From assembly GCF_964355755.1 (NCBI RefSeq), contig NC_092677.1, forward strand, positions 6,205,001-6,269,000: a stretch of 64,000 bases of DNA, in the 5' to 3' direction. This DNA comes from Antedon mediterranea (taxonomy: Eukaryota > Echinodermata > Crinoidea > Comatulida > Antedonidae). The translations under genes and the position numbers were made by a program. Shown in pieces: positions 33,134 through 46,700 of this stretch (position 1 is its first letter; every line of letters begins with the position of its first letter). The notes under the pieces are model-generated. The model had not been told where the DNA came from. It saw only the letters and a program-made list of their open reading frames with translations, and ran no database searches.

Positions 33134-34926
33134 ATGTCTGAAAATACAATAAATCAAAATAATTATGGTTTGGTAGACAACGAAACCAGTCATAGAAACA
33201 TTGAAGTTGCGTTTTCAAAGGATATGTCACCAATAAGTAAGTCCACTGTCAGACAAACGAAGGAAAGTGATGTAAAACCAGGCCTAGATTTCCAAATTCT
33301 TGAAACACTAGCTTCAGTGGCCACGACAAGCGACCCGACAAGCCTGCTAATTCAACAGCAACAACAACAGCATCAACCGACATACCCGGTCGGCTTGCCC
33401 CATTCAGATAAACATGAACTAGTTGATGCCTTAAACAGGGGTGATCTGACTCTTATGGAAATTCCACCTAAAAATCCACCAACAATCCTCGATTCTAGGC
33501 CTAGTCATTGTGGATTTAATCTGGAATCATCAGAAGCCAACAAAATGGTGAAGAAACGAAAAAGAAAAAACATGCTGCAGAAATTAAAAACAGAAAAGTG
33601 TGGTCCTGAAAACCGTAGTAAAATAGGAAAAAAGAAAACTGGATCGAAGAAGAAGAAAATGAAGTTAGTGGGAATCTCACCAGAAATGAGCACTTCACGG
33701 ATGCCTTCAGCAAGTGCCATTCTTGATACACCCCCAAGAGAAGGCATGGACAAAGAGATTGAATTAATCCGAAATTTCAAATGCGAGTGTAAATATGGCG
33801 GAGAGGGAGAATCGTGCATTAGACAATTTAATAATTCTGCTGTCTTGCAGCTTAGGTACTCTATGTCAGATGTAACCTCATATGAGAAAGACTTGCTACT
33901 TCTTGGAAAGTTAAGTTGTACAATAAATGTTTCTAGATTAACAAATTGTACCCGAAGACGAGAGCAGAAAGAAAGGCAACAACAGAGAATATTGTATTAT
34001 GTTGAGAATCATAGAGTTTGCAGAGCGACATTTAAATTTATGCACAAGTAAGCAAACATTTTATAAATAACCCTATTGGGCTATTTTTTCATTGTGGTAA
34101 TCCAAAACAAAGCCTAGAGAAAATGAATATTGTGTCTTATAGTCAAACGGTACTGTATCTAAAAAACTTTCATGATAGATACGTGTAGGTTAATTCTGAA
34201 AGTGGTTCTTACAAGCTAAAATAGACCTAGTTGATATTTATAAACAAAGTTTTATAATTATAGACTTTATGCATATTGACTTCGATAATACTTTAATACA
34301 TATTTCACTTTTTTTCTTGTAGAATTAGTCAAAATAAATTAACAGCTCTCATCAAGTGGTACAAAGATCATGGGTTAACCCCGAGAAAGAAGCGTATCGG
34401 AGGAAAAAAAATTTCCAAAGATGTCACAGATCGTAAATTGCCAAAAAAGAAACCCAGCCCTCCTGAATCACCGATTGCTATGCCCAAAACTGATGTTACA
34501 GCGCAACAACAGCAGACACAACAGAAACAGCAGCAACAAAAACGTCAAAAGCAGGTACCACCACAGCAACATCTTCAACAACCACCACAACTGCAAGCTC
34601 CACCTGTAATTCAGCAGGTTTCGCAACCTCAACGTGTGGCGATCAGTCAAACCCAGCAACCGACATCACAACCACACCAGCATCAACAACAACATGTCCA
34701 ACAAGTCCAACAAGTTCAACATGTCCAACATGCATTCCTTCAGCAGAGTTTGATGCGCCAGACAGGACCACAGCAGATGGCAGCGATGCAAGTGCACCAA
34801 CAGCACCCATCTCAGCAGTACATCCCTCCGCAATTCCATCATCACGGTCAGCCAATGCAGTACCACCATCTACTAACACCACAACAACAGGCTTATTCAA
34901 TGCCACAGCCAAACTACATGCAGTAG
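33134..34926 (+). CDS. basic, glutamine-rich nuclear protein of unknown function (two exons)
   Basis: Exons 33134-34047 and 34323-34926 (donor GTAAGC, acceptor TTCTTGTAG) join in frame to 505 residues. Order: a polar N-terminus with a short Gln run (near residues 75-80); a lysine-rich, nuclear-localisation-like centre (KKRKRK, GKKKTGSKKKKMK); then a conserved-looking segment with CECKYGGEGESC and VCRATFKFMHK; then, across the intron, LIKWYKDHGLTPRKKRIGG. The C-terminal 160 residues are Gln/His/Pro-rich low complexity. The 'VCRxxFxxMHxI...L..WY..HGLTPR' block resembles one I associate with integrase- or transposase-related invertebrate proteins, so transposon ancestry is possible. No enzymatic core is present. 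Likely chromatin or transcription related, by composition only. The start is the first ATG; the preceding in-frame TTG is not credible. Confidence 0.75.
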
Positions 34927-34948
34927 TAGCAAGTTCGCTGTGTTATTA

Positions 34949-35090
34949 TAGCTCTGTCTACACTATCAAACTGGTTTGACAAAAAAAGTGTGATGTGCTC
35001 AAATATGGTAGCGATATGACATCATCATGTCCATGATGGGCACATCGCATTTTTTGTCACATAAAGTTTGATAGTGTAGACAAAGCTTTA
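34949..35090. mobile_element. palindromic MITE, TCTACACTATCAAAC family, best copy
   Basis: Ends TAGCTCTGTCTACACTATCA and TTTGATAGTGTAGACAAAGC are inverted. The centre has GTGATGTGCTC and GGGCACATCGCA, also inverted, so nearly the whole 140 bp folds back. It lies just 3' of the Gln-rich protein gene and may supply its 3' UTR. Confidence 0.8.
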
Positions 35091-35789
35091 TATTACTAAT
35101 TATCAGTATTGATCATTGATCATATGAATGATATTTACAAAGATAATAGTGATAACTTTTAGTATTACTTATTAATTGTTTAATACTACTAGGCCTACTA
35201 TTCAACTACATGCCAGATGAGTACAATCTGCAAAAGGATAAAAAGTGACTCTTTTGATTTGCCAATAAGTAGCTTTTCACATGGCATGTATCCAATGTAT
35301 GAGTCAGATAAGTAAATCAACATTGTGTGACCTTTTACGTCAACAGTTGCTTGTTAAATTGTGCAATGAGTGAGACACAAAATGGTGGATTTAAATCAAC
35401 TTGGTAGCTTAAATTAAATATTTCTTTAATTAATTAAGAATTGGAACAGTAATTAGGTTGCTAAACGTAATTTTCTGACAATAATTATTACTGTTTATAG
35501 GTACAATATTGTGGATTGTAAGTTATTTATTATAATTAATATTCTTTAGGTATATTTTTTAATTGATTTAATTCATTATTTAAATTAATATTCATTATTA
35601 TAGAATGGTTCTATGTCAATTTGAATTCATACTTTTTGTTTGCTGCCCTCAGTAAATTATTAGCAATATTTGAGAAATTTATATAATTAACTAAAAATAA
35701 AACCTGCACTGTAAATCTAAAATCCCAAAAGAAACATATTAAATGTTTTTTTTTTTTTTATTAGAAAGCTTCATGAGTTCCCTAAAATC

Positions 35790-35920
35790 AGCTATTTCTA
35801 CACTATCAAACTATATGTGACAAAAATGTGATGTGTCCATATATGGACACGGTGCTATCACTACCCTATTTGAGCACATGACACTTGTCCAACTAGTTTG
35901 ATAGTGTAGACTGAGCTTTA
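35790..35920. mobile_element. palindromic MITE, TCTACACTATCAAAC family
   Basis: Starts TTTCTACACTATCAAAC and ends AGTTTGATAGTGTAGACTGA. The centre carries GATGTGTCCATA and TTTGAGCACATGACAC. Non-coding. Confidence 0.75.
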
Positions 35921-37598
35921 TGGTTTCTTCGCAATAGTGAGCATTTTATATTTTGGAGTAAAAGCAAAGAACTTATAAGTTCTTTGGTAAAAGATGTTAA
36001 ATAGAAATTGTTGTTTGCTGTATGTTTTAGTATAAATGCAAAACTATATGCTTTCATAATAATAGGCCTACAGTAATAATACTAGTGTTTTAACATTTTG
36101 ACTTCCAAGATCAGTGCAGAAGTATGGTGCAATTAGGTATCAGTATAAGTACCACATTGTGTAGAAAGAAAGTATGCAGTGAAACAAAGTTTCTGGAAAC
36201 TGAATACTTATATTTACTTTCTTTGATTCAAGCAACATTGCTCAATTCTTTTATATCATAGGCCTAATACATGATTTTTTTTTATGTTTAAAACATGTAT
36301 ACATTAGAAGATGTTTTTGCAAATTCTGATGAATATTGTACAGAATACTAATTGGTGAAAACATTGCTCAACATACATGAATAGTTTTAAAATAACTTAA
36401 CTAGAATTTTATACCAAAGAATCATTTTTGTTTACTATTTTATTGTTCTACTAAACCAAGTAAAGTTCTACACATTTAGATAGATTTAGATACCACACAC
36501 ATTCAATCTACAAAATAAATCAAATTATTATTCCTAGCTCAAGGTACATAGAGGCTTCTTTGCCTGGGGTACATAAATATTTGCCTTTAAAAAAAGTCAT
36601 GAAATTAATGTAATCATCTTGAATTTCAATCAATTAAAAAGTTTTAATGCATGAATTGAATTCCTGTTTTTCTTTATCAGGGTTTCATTTTTTCCCAAAT
36701 GTGTGAAAGGCAAAAAAGGTAGGCTACCACATGCCGAAACCATGCCTGCATATGTAAAGACTTTTTGGCCCGTTTTTTCATTCAAAATCCAGGATGTCTT
36801 ATCCTCCTAGGCCTGATCCATGGCCCAGTGCTGTATAGAGAATTGAAGAAGATAACGAGGTGCGTGTGTGTAAAAAATGAATGTTTCTGGTTGGTCAGTA
36901 ATTCTTTCTCGTGTAACGACGACGGCGCGGCAAAAATATAGGCTGATCGTCAATGAAGATGTAGATATTGAATTTTAAAGATCTATTGTCCCCAGAGAGA
37001 GACACACCTTACCGGTGACAGCGTTTTGTTTAATGCTTTTGTCTCTCCTCGGCTTCGTGTCTTGTATTTCATATATATATATATATATATTTTTATGTTT
37101 TTTGTAATTATTATTTTATGTTTATTGCCGAAATGAATAAAATAAAATAAAAATAAAAATGAAAACATTTTTTTTTTATTATGCCACTTTGAATGTTCCA
37201 CAAAAACCTGTAATTTAAAGGGGGAACATTTGGCTGCCAGCCAATGGGTTTTGGTTGAACTTATTTATGTTGTTTTTTGTCTGCGGAAGTGATTAACTAC
37301 AAAATGGCCTATTCAAAATATGTTTGTAGGCCTATGATCTCATGTTTTTGGAGGACAATATAACTTTAATCATCCAGAATGTCGAAATATTAATGTCATG
37401 CTACTGACCAATAAACTTCGCCTACCAATACCTTATAGCGCCATCTACATAAGAAGCCAGACAACATCAGAGGAACATACTTCATATCCTTTGTAATTTC
37501 TTTGCAACTTGCAAACGGATGTACTGTATTATGAGGAACATTGACCACAAGAATTAAATTGAAAATCGGCAAATTACATATTTTTGTGCAAAATTACA
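35921..37598. other. intergenic DNA with MITE remnant and microsatellite
   Basis: AT-rich. (TA)n lies near 37070-37090. A degraded TTAA-type MITE spans about 36978-37375 (AAAGATCTATTGTCCCC at one end, GGACAATATAAC at the other; GGCTGCCAGCCAATGGGTTT in the middle). No gene is supported. Confidence 0.5.
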
Positions 37599-37678
37599 GA
37601 AGGTAGTGTGACTTTCGTTGAAGCGCATGTGATAGGTGAACTGAATTCCACTTTACAGATAGCAACAAAACACCGAAC

Positions 37679-39639
37679 ATGCTTCAACAGAATGTCAAGA
37701 ATTATGGCTTTTACATTTTTCTTTGGAATATTTGTTTACAACAAGTTCATGCACAAGGTAGGTTTGTTATGAACAATATCGTGGGTGTGGAAAAGATAGA
37801 AGTATATGCCTACTGTATACACTGTTTGCTTCTTGTCGTGTGTCACTTGTATTTAAAGGATCGAGGCAGTGACATTAACACATAACAGTCTTCACATAAT
37901 ATGTCATCCTTTGTTGTTCAAACATGTTTAACTTCATTCTTCAATCTGTATTCATTATAATTTTGACATGACCAGACGCAAACAAAAGTAAAAAGAAGTT
38001 AACAAATGTTGGAAAAGAGTTTATTCGTGATGAACGTACGTGTCGCCTGAAAGAACCTTCGTTTTATGATATACCACTTTTTGCCTCTGGATTCCACTGA
38101 TACTCTAAATTTAAAAACAAAACCACACACACACATTTTGAGGCATAGGCCCTATATAATGTTTTTTTTTGTTTCATTTTACAGTAGGCCTATCGTACTG
38201 ATAGTAGTAGGCATTTTGAAACAATAGCTAACACTTTTATACATGCTCCATCCATCCATTAGTCATGGATGTTTAGTCAGATCCAGATGAATTTCAATCA
38301 TTTTAATTAATCCGCGTATTGACATAACATCAAATAAACACTTTCAAAAACATCAGGGAGAAGTGGAACTCACTATATTGACAAGCATGACTAAAACGTC
38401 AATATTCAAGTCTAACGAGTTAGTCCTTTCCATCATTTTAAAATTAATCACCGAATTTAATTCTCCTAAATGCATTGAAAAGGTAATGTATCTTGGACCT
38501 AAACTAAATGTTAGCTTGTATTGAAATATTAATAAAGATGCCTTAATAAGCAATTTGCTCAACGGGTTCGGTATCTTTATTTTATCACAAAAGAAAATAC
38601 AACACAGCATAAATCGCTGAATTGCATTATTTGTACAAAAATGATTAGAATAGTAAACATGCAAAGAAAGACAGCAGGGGCCCACGACGAAACACACAAT
38701 AGCCGCGGTCTCTTGATATGAATTTAAAATCATCATGCATACAAAAAGGAAAATATTAACTTCGTTTTGTTTATTTTAAGATTTTGATCGTCCCGACTTT
38801 CCTTACATGATACTGATCGTTGGAGTACTCTTGCCTGCACTGGTTATAGTTGCATTGGTTATTGGAACTGCTGTTTACTTCTACTGTAATACATGTGACA
38901 AGGGTACACACAGGGGCGTAGTAAAAAGAAACATTAACATGCCAGTTAAGGGATTGTATCCGATACAGTCCAGATATCCAGCAAGTAAGTGCCATGGTTT
39001 ATATATTTTAAATTATATAACACCTAAATAAATTACTGTCATTTGATTGAACGATTGTGGGTCACATGGCGTGCAATAGTACGCACTATTCATTATGCGT
39101 ATACTATATTAACTTCTAACAAAACTACGGAGAACACCTATTCAGGCGACATCCACGATAGGGGCACTGGTTGGATCCTGGGTGTCTCCCTTAAGCTCTG
39201 TCTACATCAAATTTTATGTGATAAAAAATGTGATGTGCCCATGGACAAGATGATACCATAAGAATTGGGGATATCACACTTTTTTTGTGAAACTAGTTTG
39301 TTTATACAGAGGTTTAGGGGTTATATTATGGTGAATGCATTTAATTTCAACAACATTATTAAGCAAATGGACCGATGTTCAATTCATCAATACAAACAAA
39401 GATGGCATATTAAAATGAGGTTTGTAGCGGTTAAGTTAACAGTAGTTGATGTAACTTTTTTTTCTGTGAAGTTAATATAAATTTGTTTTATAGGTGTCGA
39501 TGAAGCATTGCAAGAAAAAGAAGCAGCTAATTCACCAGAGAAGAAATCACGTTTCAAAATGCCAAATATCCGACGAAACAAGAAAGACAAAAATAAAGGA
39601 GAGTCTCAGAAGACAGAAGATGGTATGATAATACCATAA
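37679..39639 (+). CDS. small single-pass (type I) membrane protein, three exons
   Basis: Exons 37679-37757, 38781-38984 and 39494-39639 join in frame (GT-AG) to 142 residues. The N-terminal 26 residues look like a signal peptide (FYIFLWNICLQQVHAQ). A very short ectodomain (DFDRPDFPY) precedes a strong membrane helix (near residues 36-57, ILIVGVLLPALVIVALVIG). The cytoplasmic part begins YCNTCDK and is lysine-rich with a KKDKNK cluster. No family is recognised; an adaptor or small receptor stub is possible. An acceptor at about 37598 suggests an upstream non-coding exon. The terminal codons GGT ATG could instead be a donor (GTATGATA at 39622), so a longer form with further exons cannot be excluded. 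Confidence 0.6.
39193..39311. mobile_element. degraded MITE, TCTACACTATCAAAC family
   Basis: AAGCTCTGTCTACATCAAAT at the start, GTGATGTGCCCATGGACAAG in the middle, and ACTAGTTTGTTTATACAGAG at the diverged end. In intron 2 of the small membrane protein gene. Confidence 0.6.
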
Positions 39640-42600
39640 ATTGACAAAGCCTGTGAGATGAATGAATATAGATTATTAATAATGTTCGTTGTGAAAAATG
39701 TTTAATTAAAAGCAATACAATCCTTAATAATTAAGGACAATGATGTACCAACACAATGGAACTTAATGAGACATTAACATTGCTTTATGTCGGTCGTTGA
39801 CGTTTGAATTTTCTTTTTTTTGATTGAGTCACTTCTTTCGCCATTTGGTGTACTGGAAATTACTGGGGATATTACTGTATGTAAATGTAGGTTTCTCGTT
39901 TTGCTAAAGTACACATGAATGTATTTCCTTGTAAAATGGCTGTAGTTTGGTTGATTCATCTATCTATACGTTTTTCTTTGTTTTGGTTGGAATAAAAATA
40001 TAAATATGTTTAAATCTAATACATTAATCATAGTTTTATTCATGGCATTTAGTAGAAGGGAAATAGAGAAGTTCGATAAGTATTTCTTCTTTTTTTCACA
40101 GTGACAAGTAAAATAACAATATAAATAAGGCCTATATATCATGTTATCTACAATGCGGAAATTATGTTTTAATTAAGATTTGATTTGGAGGTACAGATTT
40201 CACCACACAGAAACCCTTCATTAAGGTAATATGGTTGCTTTATCATGGAAATGGTTAATACACCAAATTGATGACTAATTGTGACCGACCTGTATCCGCT
40301 CAAAATAGAAAGAACAGCTGATATTAATTGTTCCCTCCTCTAATGTAAAAGAATATAAGTCATATGATTTCAAACAATGTAAATATCACAATAACCATTG
40401 ACAGATGCAGGCATCTTGTTGAAAAAAAGGGAAAAAATAAATTTTAAAAAGAATGTGTCGTTGTGTGAAAAAAATGGGTGTAAAAACTTATTATTGTTAT
40501 ACAGATTCCAATGTTTAATCAAATAGAATGATATGATATTGTTGTTATTAATTTTTAATAGTTATTTAATAATGTCCCGTGCCAGAATAATTCTGAACCT
40601 AGGGAGAATACTCTAGGCTTTGGAAAAAACCCTCGACATACTGGGCATTTAACCGGCGCCTCAGAAGTTTAGGTTCAAAAGTTTGTTATTAGTAAGCTGA
40701 TAGAGATACCCGAATCAGTCTTTTTTAGAGGATGAGGTGATTATAACATTTCCGTTAACAGGTTCGCCATGACGTCATGAATGCCAAACTGGTTTGTAAA
40801 AACCGTTTTAATGATGTGGAGATTTTAGAAAGTTTTTGGTTATTTTTATGTTAATGTGTAAAAAATAACACCCTTTTCGTATAGGCCTACGTATTAATCG
40901 ATACTGTGTTGTTAATATTTATTATTAGTTAATGTTATCATTGTATGATTATATAATACATTCGTTTATTGATTTCACATTAAAACTACAAAATAATAAC
41001 ATATAACTTGTTTTTCTTTAAATTGAGGTTCCGTGGAAACCTGGGAAGAGTGAGATAACATTTCATTATAGGCCCTATAGTATTTAATAAACAAAGTATT
41101 AGTATGGTGGTGTTTTTTCTTGAGTATATCTGTCCTATCATCGTCACTAATACAAAATATATAATATTTATAACTTCTATATTTATAATTTCTAGCAACT
41201 ACACTGTCTTCATACCATGCTATTAAAGAATTATATATAGTTACTTTTTTATGCGCTTTTAAAAAAGTTCTGTAACTTTATTATTGTGCGAGGTAAATAA
41301 CAATACTGTACTTAACAAAAGAATATTACAGAATATTTAGAATACAAATGTGAATGAACCGAATACATTTAGCGTACCATGCTTCAGAGTGTATCTATTA
41401 AAACAGGAAAACGTTTATACGATGAATCAACTCAAAACTGAATTAATCATATCAGTTTTTAGGAGTGTTTTATTTTAATAACGGTATGTTAGTCAGCCGC
41501 CGTAGAGAAAAGTTTAAGAAATTGTGTTTCTAAAGCTCTGTTTCACGTACTATCAAAATGTATGTGACAACACAATGTGATGTGACATTATGAACACGAT
41601 GTCGTCCCACTATCATATTTGAGAACATTTTTTTGTGTCCAAACTTAACAACTTATTCTGCCATCCATTTTCGAGCTACCCTTTTAAAATTCAATACTGA
41701 CGGGGCTGAAGATAACCATACGAGTCCTCGTGTATCCCCTTCGATGGATATTATTGCACATTTCTGACTGTTCAATTCAATATTTTCCAATCAAATATTG
41801 TTTTGTTTTGTTGATGTTGTTTGGAATTATTTGACATCGGTTTCAATTCTTAAGATCCCAAACCCCATTGCATCGCTATAGAGTTGCCAAGAACACTTGG
41901 TAGATAACGCAGAGAAGACAATAGTTTCTACGAGAATTCTACCACTAAACACTAAACTAAATTGATGCTTCACGACACAACGACAAGCTGTTAAAATGAA
42001 CGACGTACTTTTACTATAGAGGCTCTGTACTCAAGTTTTAATTAAACATTGTATCTAAACGGGAAGGAGATACCCATTTTGTAATTTCCACAATTTCCCA
42101 ATAACTAGGCCGAAAGTTTAAAATGGAAAGTCGTTAGTTGCATTATCGTGCGTTAGTAGTATAATATATCGGAGATGGTAAATAAAAAAAATGGTTCTAT
42201 AGAACATTTTTTGTTAAATATATAGACTACTACTTATTGGGCATTGGAGCTGAGCAACGTAAACATCATGTTCAACATGTGCGAGGAGTGGATTTGTGGC
42301 TTGGTGGCTATGATGCTTGCTAACCCCACTTCCAAAGACTTATAAGACTTGTGTACGTAGAGCATCGTGTGTATGTTGGTCTTGTGAACAGGATTGCCAC
42401 CTTTAAGGATAGTGAATGAATTCGCTTATGGTTATTCCTTGGCAATTTTCCTAAATATATAAAAACATTGGGGTATGAATTTCTAGTTTGTGTGTGACGG
42501 GGGGGGGGGGGGGGACCGTTAGTTAGTACAGAAAAAAATAGGATGGGATTACAGTTAGTAAAAGTTGCCAATATTTATCATTCCATGTGTCAATGAATGC

Positions 42601-43773
42601 ATACAATATATAGAGCACAAAGTACAAAGCAAAAGTAGCGATTCATAACATTGTGTAGAAAAATGGAAAATAACTGCTCCCACCTGTTTCCGGCACGGTC
42701 TTGGCGCCGGCAAATCAAACGTCAATGTTTCATTTTTCGCGTAGATCGATTGGCGCGGCGTGGACCCTCAAATCACGCATTCAGTGACGTATCCAATTAA
42801 CAAAAACTAATTTCAATATATTTAACACCAAACGCTCACTTTATTGCATGTCAATCACTAACTCTGTACACATCAATATTCTATGACTGAGAGAATTCAG
42901 TGTTAACAAATTGTTGTGTAGATTGTAGAAAAACACGTTAGTAACAGAAGATACTTAGATATGAATATCAGGCAACTAATTTTTTCTATTTCTAACCAAC
43001 CAAGTATGTGTTAACTTAATCGAAATATCGAATATTAATATTGTTAGAATTATTGTTACCTTTAATAACTTTTTTTAGACTTTAGACGTCATAGTAAACA
43101 ATTAATTATCATAGTCATCTATTGAGAATGTTCACAGCTTTTGAGGTAATTAATGGTAACATTTACTGAAATTGTTTATGTTTCATACTAAATTTTTAGC
43201 CGAATTGGTAAAATTATAGCACAATAAAATAACTCCATTTTCATTAGATACAGTATTTAAATATGTTATACATTAAAAGGAAACTCCAGTTTTAAAATTA
43301 ATAATTTTTTAAAAGATTGTTTTATTTCATTGTGTTTTTAAACATTTTTGTCTTGAATGACTCCTACTGTTTTAACAGAAGATGTAACGATTGTCTACAA
43401 ATTGAGAATAATAAACTATACTGTACAATTAATATGGATATTAGAATAATGAATGCACGTTGAGAATGACATGTTTAACAAACTGTATTTAGAATTTTAA
43501 AAATTATTAGATGTTCTGCCATTCCATATTAATAATTGCTTTGAAGCTCATTTACAATTTACAACAGGTAAATAGTACATGTTTTTGTTAAATCTATTTT
43601 TAAAAGTGATCTGTATGACAGTTAAGTAATATAGAAATTTGTTTAATGTGTAAGTAGCATTGAAATTATAATTTTTGTGTAAAATTTGGAATAGATTTAA
43701 CAATTTCATGTTCAGTTACCGTGTATATTGAAATTCCGCATCAAACAAAGTCTATTTCTATTCATAATTAACA
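39640..43773. other. intergenic region with scattered repeats
   Basis: AT-rich. It contains a degraded MITE at about 41533-41650 (AAGCTCTGTTTCACGTACTA, GTGATGTGACATTATG), a SINE at 42288-42470 and a G homopolymer near 42500-42516. A short GC-richer patch at 42690-42780 (CGCGTAGATCGATTGGCGCG) has no recognisable function. No gene is supported. Confidence 0.5.
42288..42475 (+). mobile_element. tRNA-like SINE, family C, copy 2
   Basis: TGTGGCTTGGTGGCTATGAT opens the copy. GTAGAGCATCGTGTGTATG, CTTGTGAACAGGATTGCCAC and AGTGAATGAATTCGCTTATG follow in the same order as at 30105-30350. Slightly shorter than copy 1. Confidence 0.65.
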
Positions 43774-46700
43774 TTATGCCGGTGGCTTGTATGCAATTTT
43801 TCTTGTTTTCAGTACGGACCATCTCGACTTTTTCATGTAAAATGCACCTCCTATAAGTACGCTCATTATCATCAACATCTAAAATAATAATAATAATATT
43901 AAATACTACCATATTTGGGCACATCACATTTTTTTTTGTCAAATTGATCTTTTTAATTTTTTTTTCAATCTATGTTTTACACAAATTTCACTTCTCCCTT
44001 TTTCTATAAACAAACAGGATAAACCCAAGTATTGTTAAGTCTAGCCAGGATTTTTACAGGAAGTTTCTTTTTCCAAAAATAGGGAAAAAATGTCATGAGC
44101 TAGGCTGGGGATAGAAGCAATTAATCTACTACTATGCCTTGTATTAATTTGTATTCTCTTAATTTCATCTATAGTAACTTTAGTAATTTGATTTTTACCT
44201 TAATTCCCATCAATTTGCGTGTGTCATGTTCTGGTTCAGCGGCCCACCGTAGGAATGTGCAAACATCCTTGGCAAGTTGACTTAAGGTAGCTGGAGTACC
44301 TGAAATGAAATAGATAAAACATACCAATGTCAATAAAGGGGAAGGAGGAAAATTGCAAAAGGCTTCCTACTTTCTAGGAGTTTTATATGGTTAAGTTATC
44401 TGCTGAAAATTCTTTAAAGTCATTAATCAATCTTTAATTTTTAATATGGGACTGTTAAGTGTTAGGTAGGCCTACTAGGAATAGCAACCTTTTAGTGGTC
44501 TTAATAGACCATTAATAAAGATAGTTGACATTGGTTTAACAAATCTCAAATCCCTATCTAAACATGATAGATTAATGACTAGTGTTGATTTTGCTAATTT
44601 TCATTGTAAAGTTTAAGTCTGTTATTTTGGGTTGCGTGTGATTCAAGGAAACATGCTGTAGCGACATTAACACACAAATTGAATGTAATACAGGATGAGG
44701 TATTTGGAGAATGTCCTCAGGAAGTTCTCAAATGGACACAGCGGGCAACTAGTTGCAGGAAAAAACTATTTGAACAGACTTGGAGAAACGAAACCTAAAC
44801 AACAGTATTTTATACAGTATATTTTTGGCAGCAGAAAGAAAGCCTGTGAGCGGTTGCAATCTTGAATGTAATTAATACACTCTTACACCATATACACGAT
44901 TAAATATAAACGCACATACCATCTTCATATTCAATAATTTCATTATATAGTGCTGGAGCCATAGCTATAGCTTGTCCAGGGAAGTATGGGTGATAGTAAA
45001 GGCCTTCACGGACCTCAACACCTGCTGGGGGATCGCAGTATCCCGTCAGTATAGCATATAAGTAATCCTCACTGCCATGACGGGCAAGAGCTATGTAACT
45101 TAAATCCGGGGGTAAAGCACCTATGAAACAAAAGAGAATGGAAATTTATAGCTTTTTAAAATATTTGTTTACTTACAGTGAAAAATGTTAGAAACTGCCT
45201 TTATGGGAAGGTGTTGATGATGACTTATTCCATTCAACTAAATTCAGTTTAATTTTTTTTTAGTGTTTTTAGAATACTATCGAACCTTAAATAGGGGTAT
45301 CCTTATTCAGAGGACACCTCTATTAGGGGGACACAATGTCTAGCATAATTACAAAAAAATCCAAAACTTTATAAAAGGTTTTGAATAACTGAACTTTTTA
45401 GAAACCTAAAGATATTCATAGTCATGTACACACCACTGTTTGCTGCTCTAGCTTCTTCTTCATTCTTGTACGGATTTGGAAAGTAGTCGGAGAGCTTGCC
45501 AGGTCGTTCAAACATCTCCCCTGTATCATCTGGACCATCTTTGATCATATACTATAATAAAACATAGTTTAGAGCCCAGGATTTATCAGCCAACGTTTAT
45601 TTGAATTTAAATTTGAAGCTATTTTTCAAAAGAGCATACATACCTCTTCAGCAATTGTCTTAGCTTCTGCCTCTGTGTGTGATACTCCGATTAAATTACG
45701 GAAAGCTAAGAAATTCATGCTATGGCAGGCTGAACAAACGTCTTTGTATACCTGATAGCCTCGTCGTACACTGAGAAAAAAAGAAAACCATTGAAACACA
45801 TTCTATTTAAGTAGAATACAGTAAAACCTCGAAAAGCAGCCTTCCTCTTTGGTCTGCAAACGTAAGAAAAGAAGCTCTAAATCAAGCTCATTGGGCTTCA
45901 TTTCAAGAGAATATTGGTTTCTTTTCAAGAGAGTATGGGCTTCTTTTCAAGAGTATGGGCTTCTTTTCAAGAGAGTATGGGTTTCTTTTCAAAGAGTATG
46001 GGTTTCTTTTCAAGAGAGTATGGGCTTCTTTTCAAGAGAGTATGGGCTTCTTTTCAAGAAAATATGGGCTTTTTTTCAAGAGAATATGGGCTTCTTTTCA
46101 AGAGAGTATGGGCTTCTTTTCAAGAGAGTATGGGCTTCTTTTCAAGAGAATATGGGCTTCTTTTCAAGAGAGTATGGGCTTCTTTTCAAGAGAATATGGG
46201 CTTCTTTTCAAGAGAGTATGGGCTTCTTTTCAAGAGAGTATGGGCTTCTTTTCAAGAGAATATGGGCTTCTTTTAAAGAAAATATGGGCTTCTTTTCAAG
46301 AGAATATGGGCTTCTTTTCAAGAGAGTATGGGCTTCTTTTCAAGAGAGCATGGGCTTCTTTTGAAGAAAATATGGGCTTCTTTTCAAGAGAATATGGGCT
46401 TCTTTTCAAGAGAGTATGGGTTTCTTTTCAAGAGAGTATGGGGTTTTTTGTAGAGAGTATGGGCTTCTTTTCAAGAGAGTATGGGCTTCTTTTCAAGAGT
46501 ATGGGCTTCTTTTCAAGAGTATGGGCTTCTTTTCAAAAGAGTATGGGCTTCTTTTCAAGAGTATGGGCTTCTTTTCAAGAGTATGGCCTCTTTTCAAGAG
46601 AATATGGGCTTCTTTTTTAGACTATTTGAATATCAAAGGAACACAAGTGATTTAATGCCAGATAACTTGTGATGCAGATTTAATTTATTTGACAGTTTAA

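Noticed and set aside
38353-38736. 127-codon minus-strand frame, and a plus-strand exon-like stretch (38356-38482) in the small membrane protein's intron
   Set aside because: The plus-strand stretch has splice-like ends, but its phase is incompatible with both neighbouring exons; the minus frame has no recognisable features.
45849-46655. Open frames of 170-220 codons with a repeated [13 protein letters not shown]-type pattern
   Set aside because: All three frames are open because the 22-bp tandem repeat lacks stops; it lies in a CYC1 intron on the opposite strand, so not a protein gene.
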